Positions 1 to 7,992 of a stretch of 20,235 nucleotides of DNA are shown here, piece after piece. Positions within the stretch are counted from its first letter, which is position 1; each line of letters opens with the position of its first letter. Both the position numbers and the translations under genes were made by a program. Under the pieces are notes generated by a model. That model searched no databases, was not told the origin of the DNA, and saw only the letters and a list, made by a program, of their open reading frames with translations. This DNA comes from Planctomycetota bacterium (GTDB taxonomy: Bacteria; Planctomycetota; B15-G4): contig QNBX01000076.1 in NCBI GenBank assembly GCA_003644265.1, forward strand, positions 1 through 20,235, in the 5' to 3' direction.

Positions 1-1
1 C

Positions 2-859
2 AACTGGCTGGGCGGCTGGGCCGCGAGGCGGGCGGGCATCCCCGCCATCACCACACGACGCATGGACCGGCCGGTGAAGCCGGGCTGGCTCACGCGGCTG
101 ACCTACGAGCGTCTGACCTGCCGGGCGGTGGCCATCGCTCCGGCGGTGGCAGAGATCCTGCGCCGCGGCGGCGTACCGGAGGATCGCATCGTGACCATCT
201 GCAGCTCTGTGGACGTCGAGGCGCTGCGCGTGCCGGGTGCCGCGGGGCCGACGCGCGAACGCCTGCGCGCCGAGCTGGGCGCGCGCGACGATCAGCTGCT
301 GCTGCTTGGGCTGGCGCGACTCACTCGTCGCAAGGGCTTCGATCTGCTGCTGCAGGCGCTGGCCGCGCGGCGCGACGACCCGCGCTGGGCGTTGGCGTTG
401 GCGGGGGAGGGCGAGGCGCGCCACGAGCTGCAGCGCCAGGCAGCGTCCCTGGGTCTGGCCGAGCGCGTGCGCTTCCCCGGTCGGCGCGACGACGTGCCCG
501 AGCTGCTGGCCGCCGCCGACGTGTTCGTCATGCCGTCGCGCGCCGAGGGTCTGGGCGTGGCGGCGCTGGAGGCCATGGCCGCCGGGCGCCCGGTGCTGGG
601 CGCGCGCGTGGGCGGTCTGGCGGACGCCGTGGCGCACGACGAGACGGGCTTGCTGGTGCCACCCGAAGACGTTCCGGCGCTAGGCGCCGCGCTCGACATG
701 CTGCTGAACGACTCCGCGCTGCGCGAACGCCTGGGCGCCGCCGGACCCGTGCGCGTGGAGGCAGGCTTCAGCGCGCGGGGCATGGTCGACGCCTATCTCG
801 CCCTCTACCACGACGTGCTTGGAGACGCGCCTGGGAGCGCGCCGAGCCCGCGGGCATGA
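2..859 (+). CDS. GT4-family glycosyltransferase, 3' part (5' end beyond window)
   Basis: The reading frame is open from base 2, and codons before the first ATG at 62 (reading NWLGGW...AITTRRMD) already resemble the end of a GT-B N-terminal domain, so the gene starts outside the window; about 285 residues are visible of a usual 350-400. The C-terminal half has the GT-B nucleotide-sugar-binding domain: a LLGLARLTRRKGFDLLLQAL segment, then SRAEGLGVAALEAMAAGRPV, which contains the EX7E motif of retaining GT4 enzymes, then GGLADAV and TGLLVPPEDV. The family transfers a sugar from an activated donor to a lipid or glycan acceptor at the cytoplasmic membrane. The acceptor cannot be told. The stop overlaps the next start by ATGA. 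LPS heptose genes lie about 2.4 kb downstream on the other strand, which makes an envelope glycan role plausible. Confidence 0.9.
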   Translation, partial: NWLGGWAARRAGIPAITTRRMDRPVKPGWLTRLTYERLTCRAVAIAPAVAEILRRGGVPEDRIVTICSSVDVEALRVPGAAGPTRERLRAELGARDDQLLLLGLARLTRRKGFDLLLQALAARRDDPRWALALAGEGEARHELQRQAASLGLAERVRFPGRRDDVPELLAAADVFVMPSRAEGLGVAALEAMAAGRPVLGARVGGLADAVAHDETGLLVPPEDVPALGAALDMLLNDSALRERLGAAGPVRVEAGFSARGMVDAYLALYHDVLGDAPGSAPSPRA

Positions 860-1731
860 ACGACGCCGCGGTCTCCCCCGGCGCCTTCCGCCTGGGCTGC
901 GCGCTGTGGGCTCACCCGGGCTGGGTCGGTCCTGTCTATCCCGAACGCACGCCGCAGCGCGCGCAGCTCGAGCAGTACGTCAAGCGCTTCACGGCGGTGG
1001 AGGGCAACTCCATCTTCTACGCGCTCCCCTCCACGGAGACGCTACAGCGCTGGCACGAGGCCATGCCCCCGGGCTTCCGGCTGCTGCCCAAGCTGCCGCG
1101 CGACCTGACCCACGAGGGACCGCTGTGCGCGCGCCCGGAGCTGCTCGCGCTGGTGCTGTCGCGCCTCACGGCGCTGGGCGAGCACCTCGGTCCGGTGTTC
1201 TTGCAGCTGCCGCCGGGCTACGGGCCGCTGCTGTTCGACGACCTCGCGCGCTTCCTCGATGCCTGGCCCGGCGACGCGCCGCCCTTGCTGGTGGAGCTGC
1301 GGCACCTCGACTGGTTTGCCCCCGACGTGGCGCCGCGCCTGTACGAGCTGCTGCGCGAGCGCGGCGTGGGCCGCGTGATCCTCGACACGCGCCCGATCTA
1401 CGCCTTTGGTGACGACCCCCAGCGCGACAGCCCGCGCAAGAAGCCCGCCCTGCCCGTGCCGGTGGAGCCGCCCGCGTCGCGCATCATGCTGCGCTTCGTG
1501 GGCCACCCCGAACGCGAGCGCAACGAGCGCTGGCTGCCGCGCTGGGCCGAGCTGATCGACGGCTGGCTGCGCGAGGGCCGCGACGTGTTCGCCTTCTGCC
1601 ACTGTCCGGTGGAGGACCACTCACCGTTCCTCGTGCGCCGGTTGCAGCAACTGCTGGAGCAGCGCGGCGCGCCCGTGCCGGCGCTGCCCTGGGACGGGTT
1701 GAACGAGGGGCGGCAGACGCGGCTGTTCTGA
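856..1731 (+). CDS. DUF72 (YecE-like) family protein
   Basis: A 291-residue protein matching the length and layout of the DUF72/YecE family, a TIM-barrel-like family without an established reaction. Visible family features are the N-terminal RLGCALWAHPGWVGPVYPE stretch, EGNSIFYALPSTETLQRW, the PKLPRDLTHE strand, FLQLPPGY, VELRHLDWF, YAFCHCP-like FAFCHCPVEDHSPF, and the typical Leu-Phe carboxyl end (GRQTRLF). The ATG sits inside the stop codon of the preceding glycosyltransferase gene (ATGA), so the two are likely translationally coupled; this overlap also fixes the start. It is followed by an 88-bp spacer before the permease. No signal peptide is seen, so it is probably cytoplasmic. The family call is firm; the function is unknown. 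Confidence 0.9.
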   Translation: MNDAAVSPGAFRLGCALWAHPGWVGPVYPERTPQRAQLEQYVKRFTAVEGNSIFYALPSTETLQRWHEAMPPGFRLLPKLPRDLTHEGPLCARPELLALVLSRLTALGEHLGPVFLQLPPGYGPLLFDDLARFLDAWPGDAPPLLVELRHLDWFAPDVAPRLYELLRERGVGRVILDTRPIYAFGDDPQRDSPRKKPALPVPVEPPASRIMLRFVGHPERERNERWLPRWAELIDGWLREGRDVFAFCHCPVEDHSPFLVRRLQQLLEQRGAPVPALPWDGLNEGRQTRLF

Positions 1732-1819
1732 GAGCCTGCGGTGTCGGCCGCGACGTGTTTGTTGAGCTGTTCGGTTGGCTCGGCTCGGGAGAGCGCGTTC
1801 GCTCACGTACGATGTCCCG

Positions 1820-3142
1820 ATGCCCATGACGCCATCCGCAGCGGACCCCAGGCGCAGCGATCAACCGAAGGAGTTGGGGCTCTTCGAGCTCATCGCGATC
1901 GGCGTGGGTGGCATGATCGGTGGCGGGATCTTCTCGATCCTGGGGCTGGCCGTTGACGTGAGCGGGAACGCGGCGCCGCTCGGCTTCCTGCTCGGCAGCG
2001 TCATCGCCGCCATCGCGGGCTACAGCTACGTCCGCCTCGCGCTGACGTTCCGCAGCGATGGCGCCAGCTTCACCTATCTGGAGAAGGCGTTTCCGGACAG
2101 GCTGGCGATCGCCGGCATCGCGGGCTGGACGGTCTTGGTCGGGTACATCGGCACCCTGGCCCTGTACGCGTTCACGTTCGGTGCGTACGCCTCGCACCTG
2201 TTCGGCGTCGAGTCGTTCGCCCTGTCCCGGCCGCTGCTGTCCAGCGGGAGCCTCGTGCTTTTCCTGCTCATCAACCTGACCGGCGCCAAGGCCATGGGCA
2301 GGGCCGAAGACGTTGCGGTGTCCATCAAGATCCTGCTGCTGGCGATCCTGGCGGTCGTCGGGCTCTCCACGGTCAGCGTGGAGCGGATGACGCCGCTCGT
2401 GAACCACGGCGCCAGCTCGATCCTGCTGTGCGGTGCCCTGGTGTTCGTGGCCTTCGAGGGCTTTCAGCTCATCACCAATGCGGTCTGCGAGACACGCGAC
2501 CCCGAGCGCAACGTCCCACGCGGCGTCTTCGGGTCGATCGCGGTCACGTCGCTGGTCTACGTGACCATCGCGTGGGTGGCGGTCGGGAATCTCGATGCGG
2601 CGGCGATCCACGAGGCGCAGGAGTACGCCCTCGCCGCCGTGGCCCAGCCGATCCTGGGGCGGGCCGGGGTCGTGCTGGTGGACATCGCTGCGCTGCTCGC
2701 GACGGCCTCGGCCATGAACGCGACGATCTTCGGGGCCAGCCACCTGGCCTATGAGATCTCCAAGGACCAGCTCGCGCCCCGGGCCTTCTCCCATCGCAAC
2801 GGCAAGGCCGTCCCGGCGAGCGCCGCGATTGTGATCACGCTGCTCTCGGTGCTGCTGACGAACCTGGGCACGCTCGAGATCATCGCCTCCTTCTCGAGCC
2901 TGACGTTCCTGCTGGTGTCCATCGCGGTCAGCGTTGCCAACCTGAGGCTGCGGGAGCAGACCCGGGCCGCGCCCGCGCCGGTGTACCTCGGCATGGTCTT
3001 GATGCTGGCCACCACTGTGCTGTTGGTGGCGTACCTGTTCGAGCACAACGTGGGGGCGCTGCTGTTCGCGGGAAGCGCGTACGGCGCGGTGGCCCTGAGC
3101 TTCGTCGTGTTTCGCCGGTTGGTGCGCGCGCGGGGCGGGTGA
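1820..3142 (+). CDS. APC-superfamily amino-acid permease
   Basis: About 440 residues with roughly twelve hydrophobic segments, the usual size and layout for the amino acid-polyamine-organocation (APC) family. The first membrane helix has the hallmark GVGGMIGGGIF (about residues 28-38), and a cytoplasmic loop has ETRDPERNVPRGVFG, which matches the conserved loop after TM6 of APC carriers. It should import an amino acid or polyamine across the inner membrane; the substrate cannot be told. The start at 1820 (MPMTPSAAD) was preferred over the in-frame TTG at 1775 because family homology begins shortly after it; no strong ribosome-binding site is seen for either. By eye its sequence is slightly less GC-biased than its neighbours, which could hint at separate ancestry. 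It converges on the rfaE2 gene with 98 bp between. Confidence 0.88.
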   Translation: MPMTPSAADPRRSDQPKELGLFELIAIGVGGMIGGGIFSILGLAVDVSGNAAPLGFLLGSVIAAIAGYSYVRLALTFRSDGASFTYLEKAFPDRLAIAGIAGWTVLVGYIGTLALYAFTFGAYASHLFGVESFALSRPLLSSGSLVLFLLINLTGAKAMGRAEDVAVSIKILLLAILAVVGLSTVSVERMTPLVNHGASSILLCGALVFVAFEGFQLITNAVCETRDPERNVPRGVFGSIAVTSLVYVTIAWVAVGNLDAAAIHEAQEYALAAVAQPILGRAGVVLVDIAALLATASAMNATIFGASHLAYEISKDQLAPRAFSHRNGKAVPASAAIVITLLSVLLTNLGTLEIIASFSSLTFLLVSIAVSVANLRLREQTRAAPAPVYLGMVLMLATTVLLVAYLFEHNVGALLFAGSAYGAVALSFVVFRRLVRARGG

Positions 3143-3240
3143 GGCGTGGGGAGGCCGCCGGTCAGCTCCGCCTGCGTACGCGGCCGGTAGCAGTGCCGGG
3201 AGTTGACCCGCGCAGGCTGCTGGGCCCGCTCCCGCGCCGC

Positions 3241-3714
3241 CTACTCCCCCAGCTTCTCGATCAGCTCGCTGGAGCTGTGCGTCTTCTCGTCGCCGGCGAT
3301 CAGCACGCGGCCGCCGTAGGCCGCCACCACCTCGCGCTCGGGCACGGTCTCGGCGGTCCAGTCGGTGCCCTTGACGTGCACGTCGGGCTTGAGCGCCACC
3401 AGCAGCAGGCCGGCGGTGGCCTCGCCGAAGCTGGTGACGTAGTCGACGCCGTCGAGCGCGGCGATGATCTCCATGCGCTCGGACAGCGGTACGTGCGGGC
3501 GGCCCTCGCCCTTGTTGGAGCGCACCGACTCGTCGGTGTTGAGCGCCACCACCAGCAGGTCGGCGGACTCTGCGGCCTCGCGCAGCAGGCGCACGTGACC
3601 CACGTGCAACACGTCGAAGCAGCCGTTGGCCAGGGCCACGCTGGAGCCCAGGGCGCGGCGGGGCGTGAGGGCGGCGGCCACGTCCTGGTAGTCCGGCAGG
3701 ATCTGTGCGTTCAC
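3241..3714 (-). CDS. rfaE2: D-glycero-beta-D-manno-heptose 1-phosphate adenylyltransferase (RfaE2)
   Basis: 157 residues, the normal size for the stand-alone nucleotidyltransferase half of HldE. The N-terminal region has ANGCFDVLHVGHVRLL with the HxGH nucleotide-binding signature at residues 37-40, followed by VVALNTDESVRSNKG, RMEIIAALDGVDYV and a C-terminal HSSSELIEKL. The enzyme activates heptose 1-phosphate with ATP to give ADP-heptose for LPS core synthesis in the cytoplasm. The start is GTG at 3714, which overlaps the TGA of the heptosyltransferase gene (GTGA); the open frame extends farther upstream but that part is antisense-like shadow of the neighbour. The kinase partner (RfaE1) and the phosphatase and epimerase steps are not in this window. 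It is the last gene of the minus-strand cluster. Confidence 0.93.
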   Translation of the reverse strand: MNAQILPDYQDVAAALTPRRALGSSVALANGCFDVLHVGHVRLLREAAESADLLVVALNTDESVRSNKGEGRPHVPLSERMEIIAALDGVDYVTSFGEATAGLLLVALKPDVHVKGTDWTAETVPEREVVAAYGGRVLIAGDEKTHSSSELIEKLGE

Positions 3715-4781
3715 GCGGTGGGGACCTCGTCGAGGAGTTCCTGGGCCGCCGCTACCACGCGCTCGGGGGCCAGGCGCGTGAAGCAGCGGTGATCGCTGGG
3801 GCAGATCTTCTTGTGGCAGGGACTGCAGTCCACATCTTCGCGCAGCACGCGCTGGCGCTCCAGCTGAAAGGCGGTGTGGCGCGGGTCGGTGGGGCCCATC
3901 AGCGTCACCACGGGCACGCCCAGGGCCACGGCCATGTGGCGCGGGCCGGTGTCGTTGCCCACCAACAGTTCGGAGGCCGAGAGCAGGGCGGCCATCTCGG
4001 CCAGGCTGGTGACGGGGTCGTGCAGCAGGGCGGCGGGGCGCTGCATGCCCTCGATCACCTCCTGGCACAGGTTGACCTCGCCCGGGCCGGGGGCCAGCAC
4101 CACGGCCAGGTCGCAGGCGTCGCTGATGCCGTCCAGGGCCGCGCTGAGCTGCGGCGGGGGGTAGAGCTTGCTGGCGCCAAAGGCCGCGCCCGGGCTGGCC
4201 AGCAGGTAGGGCGAGGCGCCCACGCCGCTGCGCATGAGCCGCACGGCCACCGCGCGGCGGGCCGCGTCGTCCACCGCGAGGCGCGTGGCGGGCGCTTGGG
4301 CCGGGCGCTCGATGCCCAGCAGCGGCAGCAGGTCGAGGTAGCGCTCCACCATGGGCACGGGCAGCCGCTTGCCGGCGGCGTCCTGGGGCGGCGCGCGGTG
4401 CTGGCTCAGCAGCAACCGGCGCGTCAGGTCACGGGCGTAGCCGGCGCGCAGGGGGATGCCGGCGATCCAGGGCGAGAGCGCGGTGCGCTGGCTGTCGGTC
4501 AGCAGCAGCGCCGCGTCGAAGCCCTCGCGCCGCAGCGCCCGGCCGTGGCGCCAGCTCTCCCCCAGGGTCTTGCCGGGCGTGGGCAGGAACGCGTCGTAGC
4601 TCTCGAGGCCCAGCAGCACGTCCTGCATGAACGCGCGCCCCTCCAGCACGATCTGCGCGCCGGGTAGGGCCGCGCGCAGCACGTCCAGGGTGGGCGTGGC
4701 CATGACCACGTCGCCGACCCAGTTGGGCAGGCGCACCAGCAGGCGACCGATGCTGGCGGCGTCGACGGCGTCACGACTCAT
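3711..4781 (-). CDS. waaF: ADP-heptose:LPS heptosyltransferase (GT9, WaaF-like)
   Basis: 356 residues, typical for GT9. The N-terminal lobe opens with VRLPNWVGDVVMATPTLDVL (residues 17-36), the WaaF-type signature, and the C-terminal lobe has GNDTGPRHMAVALGVPVVTL (275-294) followed by GPTDPRHT, the ADP-heptose-binding region. A Cys-rich tail (CSPCHKKICPSDHRC, 319-333) is also usual for WaaF-like proteins. The family adds L-glycero-D-manno-heptose from ADP-heptose to the LPS inner core at the inner membrane. The start at 4781 (MSRDAVD) was chosen over an upstream in-frame start at 4847 because the extra 22 residues look like spacer translation. It overlaps rfaE2, which makes the donor for this enzyme, so joint expression is sensible. 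WaaF versus another GT9 paralogue is not settled. Confidence 0.9.
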   Translation of the reverse strand: MSRDAVDAASIGRLLVRLPNWVGDVVMATPTLDVLRAALPGAQIVLEGRAFMQDVLLGLESYDAFLPTPGKTLGESWRHGRALRREGFDAALLLTDSQRTALSPWIAGIPLRAGYARDLTRRLLLSQHRAPPQDAAGKRLPVPMVERYLDLLPLLGIERPAQAPATRLAVDDAARRAVAVRLMRSGVGASPYLLASPGAAFGASKLYPPPQLSAALDGISDACDLAVVLAPGPGEVNLCQEVIEGMQRPAALLHDPVTSLAEMAALLSASELLVGNDTGPRHMAVALGVPVVTLMGPTDPRHTAFQLERQRVLREDVDCSPCHKKICPSDHRCFTRLAPERVVAAAQELLDEVPTA

Positions 4782-4782
4782 G

Positions 4783-4860
4783 GTCAGGCTCCGCGCCCGG
4801 AGCGCGAGGCGCCGCGCGTCAGCTCCGTGCGTGCAGGGTCCGCGCACGCCAGCTCCGCGC
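4783..4860. repeat. Short imperfect direct repeats in intergenic spacer
   Basis: The spacer upstream of the heptosyltransferase gene holds three related copies of a motif like GTCAGCTCCGnGCG: at 4783 (GTCAGGCTCCGCGC), 4818 (GTCAGCTCCGTGCG) and 4848 (GCCAGCTCCGCGCG), spaced 35 and 30 bp. A fourth copy (GTCAGCTCCGCCTGCG) lies at 3161 in the spacer downstream of rfaE2. Repeats of low complexity are expected in DNA this GC-rich, so their function is uncertain. Confidence 0.35.
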
Positions 4861-4869
4861 GCGCCGGGC

Positions 4870-6087
4870 TCAGAGGAAGTAGTCCGCGTTCTCGGGCGCG
4901 GGCTCGATGGCCTCGCCCGACTCGATGGCCTCTTCGAGCCACCAGTTGACCTTGTTGTAGAGGCAGGTCACCTCGCGGCACTCGTGGCTGGCGTCGAAGT
5001 TGTCGAGCAGCTGGGCCAGGCCCGCGGTGGTGGCGGCCGAGCGCTCGGCGTCGGCGAAGGCGTCGGCTCCCGCGACCCGCGCCTTCTCGACGCCGCGGTG
5101 GGCCGGGCAGTTGAACAGGCCCGTGGGCGTGAGCACCTGGCGCAGGGCCTGCATGTGACAGACCTTCGGCTGCTTGGTGAGATCGGACCAGTCGCCCGAC
5201 TCGAGCATGGCCAGGTTGGTGGAGACGTAGACGTCGAAGCTGTCGTCCGCCAGGGCCAGGGCCTTGTCGACCTCGGTGCGCACCCGCGTCAGCATGTCCT
5301 GGAACGACAGCGTGCTGCCGGACGGGTCCATCACCTCGGCGCCCTCGGGCGTGCGCTCCAGAAACGGCTTGAGCGAGATGTAGTCGAAGCCCGCGGCCTT
5401 GGCGCGCTCGGCGGCCATGACGATCTCGTGCACGTTCTCATGCACGTCGGTGCCGTCGCGCTGGGCGCCGTCCCAGACGATGATGAACGAGAAGCCCAGG
5501 CGCGGCTTGGGGTTGACCGCCTTGAGCTTGGGGATCCACTCGCAGATGGCGTCGAGCGTCAGCTGCTTGTCGACCGGCTTGTGCATGGCGCGGAACAGCT
5601 CGTTGCTGCCGCTGTCGAGCGAGAGCCGGATCCAGTCCTTCTCGTCGAACAGGCGCGCCACCTCCAACAGCTTGTCGCCGCGCGAGCCGTTGCTCACCAC
5701 CGCCACCTGCTGATCGAGCTGCTTGAGGCGCGTGGTCACGTCCACAAAGCGCGGGTGCACCGTGGGCTCGCCGCCGCCGATCATGATCACCGAGCGCATG
5801 CCGCGCTGGGCCATCTCGGTCAGCGACGCCAGCAGCTCCTCCTCGTCGTGCTTGTGCTTGCTGTTGAGGATGTCCCAGTCGATGCAGTGGTCGCAGCGAT
5901 AGTTGCAGGCCGTGGTCAGGTCGAGGTTGATCGACAGCGGCGCCTGCTCGGCGGGGGGCGCCGGGTCGGGGCGGCCGGCCTTGCGCGCGGCCCGCAGCTC
6001 GCGCTGCCAGTTCACGTAGGTCTGCACGCTGGCCAGCAGGCTCGGCTGGCGCAGCTTGCCGCTGAAGTCGTGGATCGAGTGGCTCAT
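4870..6087 (-). CDS. Radical SAM protein with C-terminal SPASM/twitch-like Cys residues
   Basis: 405 residues. The radical SAM cluster motif is CNYRCDHC (Cys61, Cys65, Cys68; CX3CX2C) right after LSINLDLTTA, and the SAM-binding GGGEPT lies at 104-109. Further Cys at 310 (KVCHM), 327 (FNCPAHRG), 370 and 375 (ECREVTCLYN) are placed like those that hold an auxiliary iron-sulfur cluster in SPASM or twitch proteins, though the full SPASM spacing is not met. The family cleaves SAM reductively to make a 5'-deoxyadenosyl radical; substrates include sugars, peptides and cofactors. No precursor peptide is visible nearby, whereas an oxidoreductase and heptose genes are, so a sugar or lipid substrate is the better guess. 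The start at 6087 gives a sensible N-terminus, with no clear ribosome-binding site. Confidence 0.88.
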   Translation of the reverse strand: MSHSIHDFSGKLRQPSLLASVQTYVNWQRELRAARKAGRPDPAPPAEQAPLSINLDLTTACNYRCDHCIDWDILNSKHKHDEEELLASLTEMAQRGMRSVIMIGGGEPTVHPRFVDVTTRLKQLDQQVAVVSNGSRGDKLLEVARLFDEKDWIRLSLDSGSNELFRAMHKPVDKQLTLDAICEWIPKLKAVNPKPRLGFSFIIVWDGAQRDGTDVHENVHEIVMAAERAKAAGFDYISLKPFLERTPEGAEVMDPSGSTLSFQDMLTRVRTEVDKALALADDSFDVYVSTNLAMLESGDWSDLTKQPKVCHMQALRQVLTPTGLFNCPAHRGVEKARVAGADAFADAERSAATTAGLAQLLDNFDASHECREVTCLYNKVNWWLEEAIESGEAIEPAPENADYFL

Positions 6088-6154
6088 GCGTTCGCTGAAG
6101 GGGGGTCGGTGATGACGGCCGGGCTGGCCGGCCTCGCGCCCGCTGGGTGAGGCG

Positions 6155-7126
6155 CTACCTGCTGTCTGCCTGCCAGGCGTCTCGCATGGCGCTCAGGGCG
6201 TCCATGCGTTGGATCATCCTAGCGGCTGCGTCCGCCCGATCCTCGCGGTGATCGCCGCGCAGCGCGTCGACGAAGCGCCCCACCAACAGCCCCAGCGGGT
6301 CGGGCAGGTCCACCAGCCGCGCGCCGCTGGCCAGGAACTGGGCGTAGTCGTGGGCGCGGATGAGCCGCTGGGCGTAGCGCCCGTCGAGCCCCCAGCCCGC
6401 CTCCCGCGGCTGCTCGGGGCCCAGGGCGAAGCGCACCGTGGCCTCCACCGGCCCCGTCTCCGCGGGCCAGCTGAAGCGGACCTCCAGCTCGGCGGCGTCC
6501 TGGGCGGTGCTGGAGAAACGCACGTCGGTGGGCAGGGCGCCCAGCCCCGGCGCCAGCTCCTGCAGCAGGCTGAGGGGGTGCGACATGGAGTCGGCCAGCA
6601 TGGCCAGCCCCGGCCGCGCGGGCGACATGGTCATGTCGAAGCGGCGCGGCGGGGCCTGTCGAGCGCCGGGGAAGAGCGCGTCCCAGGTCGGGATGGTCAG
6701 GGGCCACTGGCAGTTCTCGTGGAGCAGCAGCCCGCGCTCGGCGAAGGCGCCCACCAGCGTGCGGGCCTGGCCCGCGGGGTCGTCGTCGCCCCAGACCAGG
6801 GGCTTCTCGCAGAGCACGGCCAGGTCGTGATCGAGGGCGCGCCGCAGCCAGCTGGCGTGGTGCTCGGCGGGCGCGAGGATGGCCAGGGCCTCGGGGCGCT
6901 GCTCGGCCAGCAGCTGCTCGAAGTCGACGTAGCCCGGCGAGTTCACGCCGGCTAGCGAGCGCAGCTCCTCGCCGGCGGCGGCCACGGTCTCGGGGCGCGT
7001 GCCCAGGTGCGCCACGACGGTGGCACCGTGGGACGCCAGCTGGCGCGCCACGAAGGGGCCCAGGCCTTGGCGTCGCCGCCGCGCGCCGATCAGGGCCACG
7101 CGCGGGCGGCCGACGTCTGCGCTCAA
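6155..7126 (-). CDS. Gfo/Idh/MocA-family NAD(P)-dependent oxidoreductase
   Basis: 323 residues, a little short for the family. It has an N-terminal Rossmann fold (VALIGARRRRQGLGPFVARQ from residue 10), a run ALAILAPAEHH (80-90) at the position of the second nucleotide-binding half, and the diagnostic CEKP (106-109) whose Lys normally takes part in catalysis. The C-terminal part is the beta-sheet substrate domain (for example DMTMSPARPG, MSHPLSLLQEL). The family oxidises or reduces sugar alcohols, nucleotide sugars or related compounds. The glycine-rich loop is altered: four consecutive Arg sit where GxGxxG is expected. The start is TTG at 7126, overlapping the TGA of the NUDIX gene (TTGA); a longer open frame runs on upstream to 8047 but is antisense to nothing and out of frame with the NUDIX gene, so it was rejected. 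Substrate unknown. Confidence 0.85.
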   Translation of the reverse strand: MSADVGRPRVALIGARRRRQGLGPFVARQLASHGATVVAHLGTRPETVAAAGEELRSLAGVNSPGYVDFEQLLAEQRPEALAILAPAEHHASWLRRALDHDLAVLCEKPLVWGDDDPAGQARTLVGAFAERGLLLHENCQWPLTIPTWDALFPGARQAPPRRFDMTMSPARPGLAMLADSMSHPLSLLQELAPGLGALPTDVRFSSTAQDAAELEVRFSWPAETGPVEATVRFALGPEQPREAGWGLDGRYAQRLIRAHDYAQFLASGARLVDLPDPLGLLVGRFVDALRGDHREDRADAAARMIQRMDALSAMRDAWQADSR

Positions 7127-7992
7127 GACGGGCCCGGGGGCTGGTCGGAGGGCGGTCCAGCGGGTCGGTCCGCAGGCTGGTCGCGTGCCTGGTCGCGGGG
7201 TGCGTCCGCCGGTAGGGCGCCGTGATCGCTCGGGTCGCCCGGATCTCGGCGCGCCACGCCCAACGACCGATAGCGGGCCGCCAGCTCGGCCGGCAGCTGG
7301 TCCACGAAGCAGCCCAGCTGCGGCAGGTAGCCCAGCTGATCCGCCAGGCGCAGCAGGCCCAGCTCCGTCTTCATGTCGGGCACGTCGCCGCTGCGGCAGG
7401 CCTCGATGGCGTCGGCCAGCTCCATCACCCGCATGATGGCGCCCTCCTCCATGACCGAGCCGTCGCCGGCGCCGCCCCGGGCCTGGGACACGTCGGCCTC
7501 GGCCGCGCAGAAGAAGAGCTTCTCGTCGCTGGTGCCGGGGCTGGCGAAGGTCTCGCCCCCCAGCAGGGCAAACGCCTCGGGGGGCAGGCTCAGGCCCGCT
7601 TCCTCGTCGGCCTCCACCGCGGCGCGGCGGGCCAGGCCGGACGGGCCGGGCGGGTCGTCGGCCTCCACGATGCCGGCCACGAGCTCGGGCACGGCGGTGT
7701 ACTGGCGCGGATCGGGGTGTACGAACGACTTCTCGTGCCGCAGGTAGACCGGTGCCCGCACGCCCTCGCGCAGCAGCACGCGCACCCGGCGCTGGTCGTC
7801 GAGCTCGTACAGCACGGCCACCACGGCGTCCACGCCGCGCCGGCTGACCAGATCGCAGTCGTAGACCGCGCTGGAGCTGCCGTCGTCGTAGGCGTTGCGC
7901 AGGCGCAGGCGCCGCAGGGTCAGAAAGCCCTGATCGCAGCGGCTCTGGGCCGTGCGGTCCTCCACCACCTCGATCTTGAGCAGCCTGGCCAT
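7123..7992 (-). CDS. NUDIX-fold hydrolase-like protein with disordered C-terminal tail
   Basis: 289 residues. The core (about 45-245) resembles ADP-sugar/GDP-mannose-pyrophosphatase-type NUDIX proteins: YDCDLVSRRGVDAVVAVLYE, then ELVAGIVE (103-110), then AAVEADEEAGLSL (124-136) which carries the EExG core of the NUDIX box, and SPGTSDEKLFFCAAE (151-165). The box is imperfect: the Arg before the first Glu is Val126, the upstream Glu after the Gly is missing and there is an insertion between. Activity is therefore uncertain. The last 40 or so residues are rich in Asp, Pro, Gln and Arg and look disordered. Usual substrates would be nucleoside diphosphates linked to a sugar, which would suit the envelope-sugar cluster it leads. 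The start at 7992 begins the homologous region; no ribosome-binding site is evident. It is the first gene of the minus-strand cluster. Confidence 0.78.
   Translation of the reverse strand: MARLLKIEVVEDRTAQSRCDQGFLTLRRLRLRNAYDDGSSSAVYDCDLVSRRGVDAVVAVLYELDDQRRVRVLLREGVRAPVYLRHEKSFVHPDPRQYTAVPELVAGIVEADDPPGPSGLARRAAVEADEEAGLSLPPEAFALLGGETFASPGTSDEKLFFCAAEADVSQARGGAGDGSVMEEGAIMRVMELADAIEACRSGDVPDMKTELGLLRLADQLGYLPQLGCFVDQLPAELAARYRSLGVARRDPGDPSDHGALPADAPRDQARDQPADRPAGPPSDQPPGPS

Noticed and set aside
1484..3046. A 520-codon minus-strand open frame over the permease
   Set aside because: The permease frame has membrane helices and APC motifs; this one is Gln/Arg/His-rich shadow.
4627..6150. A 507-codon plus-strand frame opposite the radical SAM gene
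   Set aside because: The minus strand has CX3CX2C and GGGEPT motifs; the plus frame is low-complexity Val/Ala/Gly/His shadow.
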